From positions 5,393,227 through 5,457,226 of the forward strand of contig OX439035.1 in assembly GCA_949317995.1 (NCBI GenBank): a stretch of 64,000 nt of DNA, written 5' to 3'. Below are positions 54,085 through 64,000 of this stretch, one piece after another. Source of the stretch: Acholoe squamosa (taxonomy: Eukaryota; Annelida; Polychaeta; Phyllodocida; Polynoidae). Position 1 is the first letter of the stretch. Each line of letters opens with the position of its first letter. The notes under the pieces were generated by a model that made no database searches, was not told where the DNA came from, and saw nothing but the letters and a program-made list of their open reading frames with translations. Made by a program: the position numbers and the translations under genes.

Positions 54085-54755
54085 AAATCACCCATCAGCC
54101 ACCTGACAACACATGAATATCAATTGTGGAGTCTAAAGGTGAGGTGAAGTCAACCTCCTTTGCTGAGAGTGCATTATCCATATAGATCAGCCAATCAGAA
54201 CGCAGCATTGAGGATAACGCACTGTGACTTTGTCGAGCCATGGTATAACAGTCCTTAAAGTGCTAAGAAATACCCCCCCGTGCTACCAGACAAAATGTCA
54301 TAGACCAGAACAATGGTGCACTGTATAAAAATATTGTCAAGTAACGAGGGAATCCTCGTCCCAAAGTTTCCAGAAATCGCTAATTATTTTCACACAGAAT
54401 CTTTGTACCACCACACTGCCACCTGGGGCTTCTTGTAAAAACTACACTGGCTCACTACAATATGATTATGGAGGTTCACTTTTTTTACGAGGATCCTCTG
54501 GTAAATTTAACAGTTATTTCTTCATGGTGATGGTGGATGGGGAGGGGTAAAAATGTTATCCAATTTGCTCATTATGGAAGGATGTCACAAGTACATCAAG
54601 ACAGGCTATTTGCTCTGAGAGTTTGATAAGCTTGGGTTAATCATCTTTAAAATTAAATGTCACCGGTGGAGTACATTTAATTCCAAGTATCTGACCTTGT
54701 CATTGTCACTGCCAATACTCCAACTTTAATACTAATACAGTACAATTGGCATTTA
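54085..54755. other. No gene seen
   Basis: A dyad-like pair GTGCATTATCC and GGATAACGCACT lies at 54168-54225. Otherwise nothing recognisable. Confidence 0.4.
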
Positions 54756-54756
54756 C

Positions 54757-54920
54757 TCCTTTAAGGGCCGTTGATGTATCAATGCATCATGCCTATTGGT
54801 TGTCATACAGTGCCGTAGGGTCGGCATGATGCTCTAATGAAGTGCTGGTGAGCAGACTTGCCGGGACTTCATTGGTGCATCATGCTGACCCTAGGCTTGA
54901 TGCACTCCTGTATTAAGATT
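54757..54920. mobile_element. piggyBac-like MITE copy, short
   Basis: CTCCTTTAAGGGCCGTTGAT at the left, GACTTCATTGGTGCATCATG inside, the right end eroded at CTCCTGTATTAAG. Confidence 0.65.
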
Positions 54921-54924
54921 TTCC

Positions 54925-55450
54925 TTGTAACTTGAAATATTTGTTCTTTACGTGATGTTTAATTGAAATGTGGAATAAAAAGTTGGGGTAGCAATGCTAC
55001 TTTCTTCGGTAGCAGTCATCTTTTGTAGAATGCTTTAGCATTGAGTTCACTGGGCTGACACCTAGACGTTTTGGGTTTGAGGAACTTTGGTGAATAATTT
55101 TCTTCAAAAACTACAAATATGTCTATTGGCATGTGTTAATCAAGATAGAAATGTAAAATCATATGGTTCCAAAGCTACTTTTTGCACAAGATGAGTGTGT
55201 ATTCAAGGGGGTGGGGAACCCTAATGCATAAGCATATGGACCACAGTCAGAGGGGGGTAGAGGGGGGTTTGTAGTCTTTTGGCAAAGTTTCTTCAAACTT
55301 GATGAAAATGCTCATTTATATTACTAGGCATAACTTTTGAACTAATAATGATAGAAACTTGATAGAAATGGCCACTAGGCGCCTGCCACTCTCTTCCGTA
55401 AGTGTCAGAGTGGTGTTTTTAAAGACCTAAACAAAAAATGATTGTTCTGC
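54925..55450. other. No gene seen
   Basis: AT-rich with a G-run-rich patch at 55200-55275. Confidence 0.4.
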
Positions 55451-55455
55451 AGGTG

Positions 55456-55680
55456 TTAAACACTTTAAGGATCAATAATGCAGGAGTGCATCATGCCCAT
55501 TAGTCAGCATGATGCACCAGTGAAGTCCTAGCAAGTCTGCTCGCCAGCACTTCATTGGTGCATCATGATAACTCTCCATGAGTTTATCAACCCCATAGGG
55601 TCAGCATAAGGCGAATAACTCACCCTGGTCACATTCATGCATCATGACGACCATGTCATAATTGACCTTTAAAAGGTTAA
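55456..55680. mobile_element. piggyBac-like MITE, full copy with TTAA ends
   Basis: TTAA at both borders. Left ACACTTTAAGGATCAATAAT, right TGACCTTTAAAAGG. Contains GCTCGCCAGCACTTCATTGG. Confidence 0.75.
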
Positions 55681-55684
55681 AACA

Positions 55685-56185
55685 CTCTGAAAGGTAACTG
55701 ATGAATCTACTAGGTCCTCTTGTAAAACTGAACAGTGAACCACAATAGTCATATTGCAGTGACGAAATGCAGTTTTTATATTCAATCCCCATATATTGCA
55801 GAACGATGGTTCAAGGAATCTCTGTTAAAATAACAAGGGATCTCTGGCAACTTTGGCACAAGGATTCCAACGTTATTTTTGTGACAATTTTGACAGTGAT
55901 GTTAAAGGCTAGTGGTAATGTCCAATTACCTAATTAGATTGGAGTGATTGATATCTGAGTATTAGTTGGTATCAGAGATATCAGAAGGAGAAGTAAATAT
56001 GAATCTCACAGTGAGGGGCCTCCAGGGGGAGCAGAGGTCTCTGGAGGTTGTCTGTCCTCTCCTGTGTCAATCAGCACTTAATATTCCACCTCTTCACTTC
56101 TGAACTTTAAGCCACATGTTGCTCTAATGGGTATTTTTCTTTCTTTCTTTCTTTCTTTCTAAATCTTCACCTTTCTATCACGTAT
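55685..56185. other. No gene; (TTTC)n at 56133-56160
   Basis: A seven-copy TTTC run. TAATTACCTAATTAG dyads occur near 55925. No coding exon. Confidence 0.5.
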
Positions 56186-56189
56186 ATCA

Positions 56190-56800
56190 TAATAGTGCGG
56201 TTTCAATGCCTATTGCTTGGCATGATGCTCCAATGAAGCATGGGTGAGGAGACCCACTCGCACTTCATTGATTTGCTCGCGCTTCATTGGTGCATCATAC
56301 CAACCCCCTTTAGGAGTGTATCAAACCTGTATGGTTGGAATGATGCATGAATGTAACCTTAGGCCAATGGAACTCACATTGCAGTTTACCATCCACCGCC
56401 CGCATGGTTTTGAAGGGGCCGCATGAGAAAATTTCATTATTCATTATCTAAAATTTATTTTTAAAAAGTTCTCAAAAATGCATTTTGACATGATAGGAAT
56501 GTTCAAAAGGGGACATATTTGGTACCAAATTAAAGCTCATAGTGCAAGGAATGTAAATAACAAAGTGACATGTACAACCTAGAACATCCCCGGCATTGGT
56601 AGGTTGATAATGAATAATGAATAATGAAAAAAGCCTCATCAGTTTTCAAAATGGCTCAGACAGTAAACTGTAACCTGGTTTCCCATGGCCTTAGCATACT
56701 TGAATGTAACCTTAGCATACTTGCTGTGACTACATGTGCGCAATTCGACGACAGATGTACATGGCGCATTAATACACTATTGGCCCTTACAGAGTTAAAC
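56190..56800. mobile_element. piggyBac-like MITE copy split by other DNA
   Basis: Left part 56190-56380 (ATGCCTATTGCTTGGCATGA, GCTTCATTGGTGCATCATAC), right end 56735-56800 (GGCGCATTAATAC, GGCCCTTACAGAGTTAA). The 350 bp between include ATTATTCATTATC and TAATGAATAATGAATAATG, possibly the ends of an inserted element. Confidence 0.5.
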
Positions 56801-56804
56801 CACT

Positions 56805-57225
56805 AATTAACATGGCCACTTCTAGCTACTTCTAGCTGGTTTTATAATTGAGGTTGGCACTGAGCAGTGGTGTAAGGTTAACTATCTGTATAGGAGGTAG
56901 GGGGAGGAGGGGGTGGGGGCTGCCAACCAAATTTCAACTTATGTCAGTATCATGAAGGGTTTTCAAAGATAAAGTAATGTTTGGTCCTAATTAGCTAATT
57001 AGTGGTCTCTGATGTCCCATGCTGTGGTGCTGGGGTTCCACAGTTCAGCGGTCCATAGAAGTATGCCGCAAGCTAGGCGGGCTTCTGCTGTAAATGTCTT
57101 TCTTGATACGCTACAATTTGATCTTGATCTTTGCAGTGTTCTTAATGGCACTATCACATTGCTCGGTTTGCTCTATTCCTTGTACATATGATGCCATTAG
57201 CTACTTATTCCTCATAACATGCAGA
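56805..57225. other. No gene seen
   Basis: Purine-rich patch at 56895-56925. Nothing else. Confidence 0.4.
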
Positions 57226-57229
57226 GGCG

Positions 57230-57440
57230 TAGAAATCAATACCTAGAGAATTTGTATAGAAAAGTAATTTTTGTTGAATTTTAAATCTGATTCGAGGCTC
57301 AGGTCCGCATATTTCTTATTCCATTACTATATTAATCTAATTTGAGATACAAAGTTGTAGCTCCTTGTGTCCCTCCTTTATGATTGAGGGGGCTTCGGCC
57401 CCCTGCCCCCCCCCACTTTCCTACGCCCCTGACATATCAT
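57230..57440. mobile_element. Element with 'CTACGCCCC' type ends, inverse copy
   Basis: AGAGGCGTAGAAATC at the left and CTTTCCTACGCCCCTGAC at the right. GGGGGCTTCGGCCCCC hairpin near 57390. Related to 21830-22200. Confidence 0.65.
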
Positions 57441-57539
57441 AACACATCTAACTCTACTGCCTTACATGTTTTTGTTGGCTGATCACAGTTCATAGTTCAC
57501 AATTGTATATCATCATACGAGCATGCAGTTTGATAAACG

Positions 57540-58665
57540 CAATGGCCATTGCGAAAAGATTAGGATCTGGTTCTGTCAGATATGCTATTCTTAATATGGA
57601 ACTGACTGACCTCAGGGAATCTATTCCCTGTTAGTTTGCCAAAAGGAATGTTCATAGAAGCGGTTTAGGAGTGGCTATGAATAGGTTTGCTACTTCATAA
57701 ACGTATATAGAAAGGTGGTCGGTGTCCATCCCTAACCACACATTCAGGGGAACATTCACTGCCCCTTCTGGAGACTATTGTGAAAAGAATCGATAACGTA
57801 TTCTAACTGTTGTAACACACCTTCCAGTTCCTACCTGTTCTGCTGCTCAGAACCAACTTCTCACCTTACACTCAGAATCAATCTTTTTAGTCATACTGGG
57901 AAGCATTCCCCAATTCCTGAAAACTTAAGAATCAATTGTATAACCTATTACCTTGCTGCAAAACAGGGGAAGATTCATTGCCTGAGGGTAGTCAGTTCCC
58001 ATTTGGGAATAGCACCTCTGACAGAATTGAATTCCTATCCTTTTGCAAAACCCTCCAGCTATATACTTTACTATGGGGACTGATCGTAGAGTACTGTTTC
58101 ACTTATGGTTGCAGTATACATGAGAGGTATTCCTGTAATTCCTTCACTGAGTGTCCTCATCATCATGTTTACTTATCAGCCATCAAGGTCATAAGGTCAA
58201 AGCATCATTTTCATCAAAGTTATTGAGGAATTCCCTTGTAAATGTCAAAGGTCTGTCAGCGCCCCAATGCAAAGTGAATGGAGAGAGTGCCACCCCCCCC
58301 CCCCTCGAGGATGTTACCCATGGGTTCACAAGCAGCCCCTTTTTATGGCACCCTCCCCCTTTGTTGAAGATAAGAGAGATACCGACCTCTGCCCGGCATC
58401 ACTTCATGACTTAATGATCTGCTCTATATAAGGAATCTCTGTAGAATTAATGAATGCTTCCCAATTGAGAACCAATTCCTGACTAGTTCCCTCCTCTAAT
58501 TCCCTGATGGAACCAGTTCCCCTAACTTTATGCAATGCAGTCTAATTCAGAACAAGTCAATTCCATAAAGGTATAAGGTGGGAATTGGTATCTCTTGGTA
58601 GAGAATCGCTGGGTGGAAGATGTGCTAGCTACAGTCAGAATCAAGAATATTTTCACAATGGCCTC
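57540..58665. mobile_element. 'GGAACCAGTTCCC' family, nested or tandem copies
   Basis: 57548-57660 has GAACTGACTGACCTCAGGGA. 57768-58050 looks like a whole unit with ends GGAGACTATTGTGAAAAG and CTTTTGCAAAACCCTCC. 58440-58660 has GGAACCAGTTCCCCTAAC and AGAACAAGTCAATTCC. The 58050-58440 stretch between is unassigned with a C-run at 58292. Confidence 0.55.
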
Positions 58666-58739
58666 CTGGATAGCTGCTTACTGTGATTTATAGAAGTCAT
58701 GGCGTTCCTTATAGGCAAGGATTTTACCATAGAGGCCCT

Positions 58740-58952
58740 TTAAACAGAAGGGTATCAAATAAGCGCTTGTCTCGAAACAGCACCAGCGGTACAGTGTATA
58801 GAAATCACTCTTAATCCTTTCCATCCCTGTGTTTCCCAAATACAGCGTTACAGTGCTGCTTATATGCAGTACAAGGAATTAAAGGGTTAAGCACTAAAAA
58901 CAGTATTCAAATAAGCACCAGTGGTAAAGGACATTGAAATGCATAAGTTCTG
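58740..58952. mobile_element. 'TAAGCGC' family copy
   Basis: CAAATAAGCGCTTGTCTCG, GCACCAGCGGTACAGTGTAT, TTAAGCACTAAAAACAGTAT. Confidence 0.6.
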
Positions 58953-58955
58953 GCA

Positions 58956-59098
58956 GTGGCGGATTTAAATAGGGGCGCATGGGTGCGCCTCCTTTTTGTT
59001 AATACTTTATCGGCTTATTTTGGATCTCAAAACTTGCTCGAAAATCGGGGTTCCTTTGCTGCGCCCCCTCCTTTTATAAATTCTGGATCTGCCGCTGC
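58956..59098. mobile_element. hAT-like MITE
   Basis: CAGTGGCGGATTTAAA at the left and ATTCTGGATCTGCCGCTG at the right are inverted. The interior repeats GCGCC and CCTCCTTTT. The CAGTGGCGGA tip is typical of hAT-type MITEs. Confidence 0.7.
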
Positions 59099-59114
59099 TC
59101 AGTGCCCTGGTGCT

Positions 59115-59725
59115 TAAAATATGGTACATTGGTAGTTCATAAAGGGTTAAATGGTTGATGGTGTGTAGTGTAGCAGTAAAATAAGGTACATTGGTAGTTC
59201 ATAAAGGGTTAAATGGTTGATGGTGTGTAGTGTAGCAGTAAAATAAGGTACATTGGTAGTTCATAAAGGGTTAAATGGTCGATGGTGTGTAGTGTAGCAG
59301 TAAAATAAGGTACATTGGTAGTTCATAAAGGGTTAAATGGTTGATGGTGTGTGGTGTAGCATTAAAATAAGGTACATTGGTAGTTCATAAAGGGTTAAAT
59401 GGTTGATGGTGTGTGGTGTAGCAGTAAAATAAGGTACATTGGTAGTTCATAAAGGGTTAAATGGTTGATGGTGTGTGGTGTAGCAGTAAAATAAGGTACA
59501 TTGGTAGTTCATAAAGGGTTAAATGGTTGATGGTGTGTGGTGTAGCAGTAAAATAAGGTACATTGGTAGTTCATAAAGGGTTAAATGGTTGATGGTGTGT
59601 GGTGTAGCAGTAAAATAAGGTACATTGGTAGTTCATAAAGGGTTAAATGGTTGATGGTGTGTGGTGTAGCAGTAAAATAAGGTACATTGGTGGGTCTGAA
59701 AGGGTTAAATGGTTGATGGGATGGT
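59115..59725 (+). repeat. 62-bp minisatellite, about 10 copies
   Basis: Unit words: GGTACATTGGTAGTTCATAA, AGGGTTAAATGGTTGATGG, TGTGTAGTGTAGCAG. The last copy diverges at GGTGGGTCTGAAAGGG. Copies 1-4 and 5-10 differ by GTAGTG/GTGGTG, so expansion came in two phases. Confidence 0.97.
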
Positions 59726-59729
59726 TTTC

Positions 59730-60310
59730 AGTGTAGCAAACAATGGGGGTAAAATAAGGGGCCACTAACAGACATAAGTGGTAGGTTTAACCTCTGCCTC
59801 CATTATACCACACTGATACAACCATGTGCACTATACTGACAACATTATGGCACGCCATACTGACACAAACCTTATGGCATGCCATAAAACACAAACAAAC
59901 AGTTTCAAGTGATTCTAAAAGTCCTTAGTGAATACTACATAATTTCTGCAAAATTCATGGTATATGTGGGAATATCAAAACAGTGTATCTACAATCAACT
60001 GCTTCTGATGAACAAATTTCCCCTACTTTCAAAGTTTTGAATATGGCTGTCCCATCAGTTGACACCCCACTCCCGTATTTTCTGCTCCAACCACTACCCC
60101 TAATCCTAAAGACCACACTTCAAACAGGACTTCCTGAGGGAGAAGATATTTCATAAAGAAAATAATCAATTATGCTTAAATAGTTCTACTAGAATTGGGA
60201 CCGTGAAGTGGTAGAAGAGCTGATGAGCGCTACTTGGGTGAGCAGTTGTATGAATTCTTGGCCACATGCCACAAGTCACTTCAGAGGAGCTCTTGATACA
60301 CTTCTACTAA
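59730..60310. other. No gene seen
   Basis: ATTATGGCACGCCATACTGAC and TTATGGCATGCCATAA near 59845-59890 are short dyads. No coding exon. Confidence 0.4.
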
Positions 60311-60311
60311 G

Positions 60312-60612
60312 GGAGTAATCATTTTTTAACAACGGGGGGGGGGGGCTGATGGGTTTGAGGGGGGAGGGTCAGAATTTTTTCAACCCCTTGACCGGGGGGT
60401 CAGAATTTTTTCAAACCCTCTGATGGGGAGGGGGGTCAAAATAATTTCACCTCTTTTCAATGGAAAACCCCACAACTACTATAGGTTAAAAGGGCATGTT
60501 CGCCCACGATTTTCATCCCTTGCAGGGGGGGGTAAAAAAAAATTTACCCCCCGCCAGCTAATTTTGATTGGCTGATTACCCCCGCCCCTCAAACAGCCCA
60601 TGAAGAGATTAC
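60312..60612. mobile_element. MITE of the GGTCATTAT family, diverged
   Basis: AGGGAGTAATCATTTTTTAAC at the left, G-runs, ACTACTATAGGTTAAAAGGG, C-runs, then a TTGGCTGATTACCCCC right side. Confidence 0.6.
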
Positions 60613-60639
60613 TCTCTGTTTTGAATCAAATCTGCAGCC

Positions 60640-60752
60640 CATCTGGAGCATCACGCCGGTCAGACCTAGCAAGTTAGGTGCCATGGCTACATTGAAGCAT
60701 CATGTCAACCAATGGCCATGATGTACTGACGCATAAGCGGTGTTTAAATGGT
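60640..60752. mobile_element. piggyBac-like MITE fragment
   Basis: GCATCATGTCAACCAATGGC and ACTGACGCATAAGCGG. Confidence 0.5.
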
Positions 60753-60754
60753 GA

Positions 60755-60934
60755 CTACCGTAGTGGCGGGTCTTCAAATAAGCACTGGTATTGAAAGAGC
60801 ACCGAATATAAGGTGGTCTTAAAACTGATAAAGTCACTATGATCTCAGCCTTGAATAAGACTGGTCTTGAATAAGGGCTGGGGATAGAATATTGTTGAAA
60901 TCTTTAAGCGCCGGGGTGCTTAAACAAGCCACGG
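60755..60934. mobile_element. 'TAAGCGC' family copy
   Basis: TCTTCAAATAAGCACTGGT, TTGAATAAGACTGGTC, TTTAAGCGCCGGGGTGCTTA. Confidence 0.55.
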
Positions 60935-62285
60935 TAGTTGATGGAATGTGTCCTTTAGTGTGGTCAATTAGCTGACAGGCTGGTGGGGGAGGTGTTCCAT
61001 GTTTGTAAATAGTTGATGGAATGTGTCCTTTAGTGTGGTCAATTAGCTGACAGGTTGGTGAGGGAGGTGTTCCATATTTGTAAATAGTTGATGGAATGCG
61101 TCCTTTACTGTGGTCAATGAACTGACAGGTTGGTGAGGGAGGTGTTCCATGTTTGTAAATAGTTGATGGAATGTGTCCTTTACTGTGGTCAATTAGCTGA
61201 CAGGTTGGTGAGGGATGTGTTCCATGTTTGTAAATAGTTGATGGAATGTGTCCTTTACTGAGGTCAATTAGCTGACAGGTTGGTGGGGGAGGTGTTCCAT
61301 GTTTGTAAATAGTTGATGGAATGTGTCCTTTACTGAGGTCAATTAGCTGACAGGTTGGTGGGGGATGTGTTCCATGTTTGTAAATAGTTGATGGAATGTG
61401 TCCTTTAGTGTGGTCAATTAGCTGACAGGTTGGTGGGGGATGTGTTCCATGTTTGTAAATAGTTGATGGAATATGTCCTTTAGTGTGGTCAATTAGCTGA
61501 CAGGCTGGTGGGGGAGGTGTTCGATGTTTGTAAATAGTTGATGGAATGTGTCCTTTACTGAGGTCAATTAGCTGACAGGTTGGTGGGGGAGGTGTTCGAT
61601 GTTTGTAAATAGTTGATGGAATATGTCCTTTAGTGTGGTCAATTAGCTGACAGGCTGGTGGGGGAGGTGTTCCATGTTTGTAAATAGTTGATGGAATATG
61701 TCCTTTAGTGTGGTCAATTAGCTGACAGGTTGGTGAGGGAGGTGTTCCATATTTGTAAATAGTTGATGGAATGCGTCCTTTACTGTGGTCAATGAACTGA
61801 CAGGTTGGTGAGGGAGGTGTTCCATGTTTGTAAATAGTTGATGGAATGTGTCCTTTACTGAGGTCAATTAGCTGACAGGTTGGTGGGGGAGGTGTTCGAT
61901 GTTTGTAAATAGTTGATGGAATATGTCCTTTAGTGTGGTCAATTAGCTGACAGGCTGGTGGGGGAGGTGTTCCATGTTTGTAAATAGTTGATGGAATGTG
62001 TCCTTTACGGTGGTCAACGAACTGACAGGTTGGTGGGGGATGTGTTCCATGTTTGTAAATAGTTGATGGAATGTGTCCTTTACTGTGGTCAATTAGCTGA
62101 CAGGTTGGTGGGGGAGGTGTTCGATGTTTGTAAATAGTTGATGGAATATGTCCTTTAGTGTGGTCAATTAGCTGACAGGCTGGTGGGGGAGGTGTTCCAT
62201 GTTTGTAAATAGTTGATGGAATGTGTCCTTTACGGTGGTCAATGAACTGACAGGTTGGTGGGGGAGGTGTTCCATGTTTGTCCAC
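60935..62285 (-). repeat. 75-bp minisatellite, about 18 copies, open on the minus strand
   Basis: Unit words on plus: TGGTCAATTAGCTGACAGG, TGGTGGGGGAGGTGTTCCAT, GTAAATAGTTGATGGAATG. Because 75 is a multiple of three, one minus frame is open for 482 codons (60837-62285) as a 25-residue repeat with PPPPTCQLIDH and KGHIPSTIYKHGT. Unit differences are often non-synonymous (T/A, G/R, D/V type), as expected of unselected repeats. No signal peptide or start context supports a gene. Confidence 0.95.
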
Positions 62286-62289
62286 CCAT

Positions 62290-63130
62290 CTGCTGTAATG
62301 ACACTGTGGGTGATTCTACCACAGAGTAATAATGTGAGTAAAGGCACTCTCTCCTCCTTACCATTCATTGATCCCATTCACAAGGTGGCTAACTTGGTCT
62401 CTGACCCAAGCTAGAAATGCTTGAGGGAATTTTGATCCTTGCGCCCAAACATTTTTGAATAGCCTATTGGCTCGTTTAAGCGCTGGGGTCGCAAATAAGT
62501 GCCGGCCTTGAATACCTAAATGTGGGGGGTAAGTGGCGCATTGAAATAATTCTTAGGCACTAAAAACAGTATTAAAATGAGCACCGGTCTCAAATATCAA
62601 TGAGTAGCCGCTGCATTAAATGGCCAATATGGTACCGGGTACCTTTTTTTTTTGCTTAGTAAATCTGACAATGTTCCAAGGACCCCAAATCACTTTGCTT
62701 GTTGTGAGACACCAGCATTTTTAACATCTGCCACTCGTTCAACATTGGACTTAAATATATAGGCCCCACTTCTAGTTAGCAAAGTTATTTTACCACTGAA
62801 TTACCTGAATGAACAGAGTCTGCTTAATTTCAAAGATGAAGGAGAGACTGAGCATACTGGGGCTACATGGATGTCTGAAAGTACAATGTACCATGGTAAC
62901 TCTCTCTATTATCACCCCCTTTACCAAGGTCAAACTGACACTGTGAGGGTACTTTGAGAGTCATATAAAGTTACACATGACGTAGCAGACATCTTCACTG
63001 TGACATTGACCTGACACAATGCTGTGACATTGATATGACCCCCCCTGTAAAGCTGTCAGAATACCTCTACCTCAGTATCTCAGGTTCACATTTATAAGCG
63101 CTGGGGTATCTATCCTTATGGTACATACAA
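62290..63130. other. No gene; 'TAAGCGC' family pieces
   Basis: 62465-62640 has GTTTAAGCGCTGGGGTCGC and TTAGGCACTAAAAACAGTAT. 63080-63120 has TTATAAGCGCTGGGGT. The rest is unassigned. Confidence 0.5.
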
Positions 63131-63760
63131 AGGAGCATCAATAGAAAAAGCAGTGACTCAATCTAAAGGAAATAGTGGCCCAGATTAAATGGGAAAGAAA
63201 GCAGAGCTTGAGGGTCATGGCCTAGGGGGATATTATAGACATGAAAGTGTATATATAAATGTGTTGCTGTTGTAAAATGGATGTGTAGGAAAATGTTTTG
63301 ACGTGGCAATCTGGACTTTATCAAAATGTGCACTAATACCCCGAGTATAAGGGCCAAGGATGACCCTACTGTACAGCAGAGCATGGTGTATTTGAGGTGG
63401 GGGGGGGGGGGGCAAAAGTGTCCCTCAGGGAAGTGGGGGGGGGGCAGATTTTGACCTTCGAGTGGAAGGATGTCATAACTATTTTTGACTCATCCAACCC
63501 CCTTTGTTATACAATGATCATCTCTTATATATGAGAGGTATGAGGTCTTAGACAATTTATTTAGGGGGAAGTCATTCTGAAAGCTATACTCACTTTTATA
63601 GATGATGCCTTTACAGAGAGAGGAAAACATCAGAAGCTATTAAGGAAAATATGGCTAAGAAGCCCACAAAGCCATTATAGGTGGAAGGTAATGGAGAATG
63701 TACTGTTTGTGGTGCGGTAGACTAGAAAAGCTTATTGGTAGAAGGTTCTATTATAATGTA
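63130..63760. other. No gene seen
   Basis: G-runs at 63398-63413 and 63434-63443. Unassigned. Confidence 0.4.
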
Positions 63761-63764
63761 CCGT

Positions 63765-63915
63765 GGGAGGGTTTCCCTAGACCACTTAAAAGGGTCTATA
63801 TCTTCTCTTTCCTATCCCCTCAGATGTGGTGCACATATGCGTGGACACTGACACATTCCTCTGTGAACTTTGGGTCATATAGTTTTCGCCATGAATATGA
63901 CCATAGCTAATGATG
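63765..63915 (+). mobile_element. LINE/SINE-type element end, copy
   Basis: GGGTTTCCCTAGACCACTTA, GGTGCACATATGCG, GCCATGAATATGACCATAGC. Matches 38440-38600 over about 140 bp but lacks the tetramer tail. Confidence 0.6.
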
Positions 63916-64000
63916 ATTGTTGTGCCCCGCCCCCCCCCCCACACACACACATGCTAGGCACACTTTTTGCACCCCTGTTTGATATATAGTAGCATGCGCG

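Overview
The window looks like repeat-dense, gene-poor DNA from a marine invertebrate. It holds Polinton, APE-type LINE, Penelope-like, piggyBac-like, hAT-like and pogo-like pieces, minisatellites with conserved flanks, and long CT, GATA and AT tracts. A lancelet or another invertebrate deuterostome would fit, but nothing seen here settles the species. There is no bacterial or organellar signal.

Bases 110-11450 are a broken Polinton. On the minus strand it keeps the end of a protein-primed DNA polymerase B. On the plus strand it keeps structural-side genes, an integrase with chromodomain, a major capsid protein and an adenain-like protease. Two APE-type LINE copies are inserted in it (3190-6552 and 9229-10834), and the second LINE carries a 159-bp foldback element with a 6-bp target duplication, so three insertion levels can be read. 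A third LINE tail follows at 11.8-12.03 kb.

From 12 to 24 kb the DNA is a mosaic of foldback elements (MITEs). Its most unusual part is 12.44-14.96 kb, where a 15-16-bp motif occurs nine times in both orientations with spacings close to multiples of about 178 bp. A possible divergent promoter with a first coding exon lies at 16.75-17.02 kb. A possible solo LTR lies at 18.7-19.15 kb.

From 24.03 to 27.77 kb lies the most interesting element: about 3.7 kb bounded by long imperfect inverted repeats, with a minus-strand gene whose motifs match the FEN1/XPG nuclease fold (acidic N- and I-region motifs, H3TH-like motif) and a Cys-rich tail. It may be a decayed Academ-like transposon. It has an internal tandem duplication and carries two younger small elements, one of which is an array of 22-bp hairpins.

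From 28 to 46 kb are a 71-bp minisatellite, a Penelope-type GIY-YIG endonuclease fragment (34.4 kb), a promoter-like block with CRE, X-box-like and Y-box motifs (35.4 kb), a 1.3-kb region with seven copies of a GGGGCACAGTGGGACA motif, a composite element with tRNA-like modules that recurs 10 kb downstream, a pogo-like MITE, and long CT and GATA tracts. The best host coding exon is at 46456-46651: a signal peptide followed by a basic helical segment, ending at a perfect phase-1 splice donor.

From 46.8 to 64 kb are a 21-bp minisatellite (a second, inverted copy of one at 44.1 kb), more MITEs, a 0.88-kb element with GTTTAG-rich ends, a 62-bp minisatellite and a 75-bp minisatellite that stays open for 482 codons. 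No complete host gene is visible anywhere. Most open frames in the window come from repeats.
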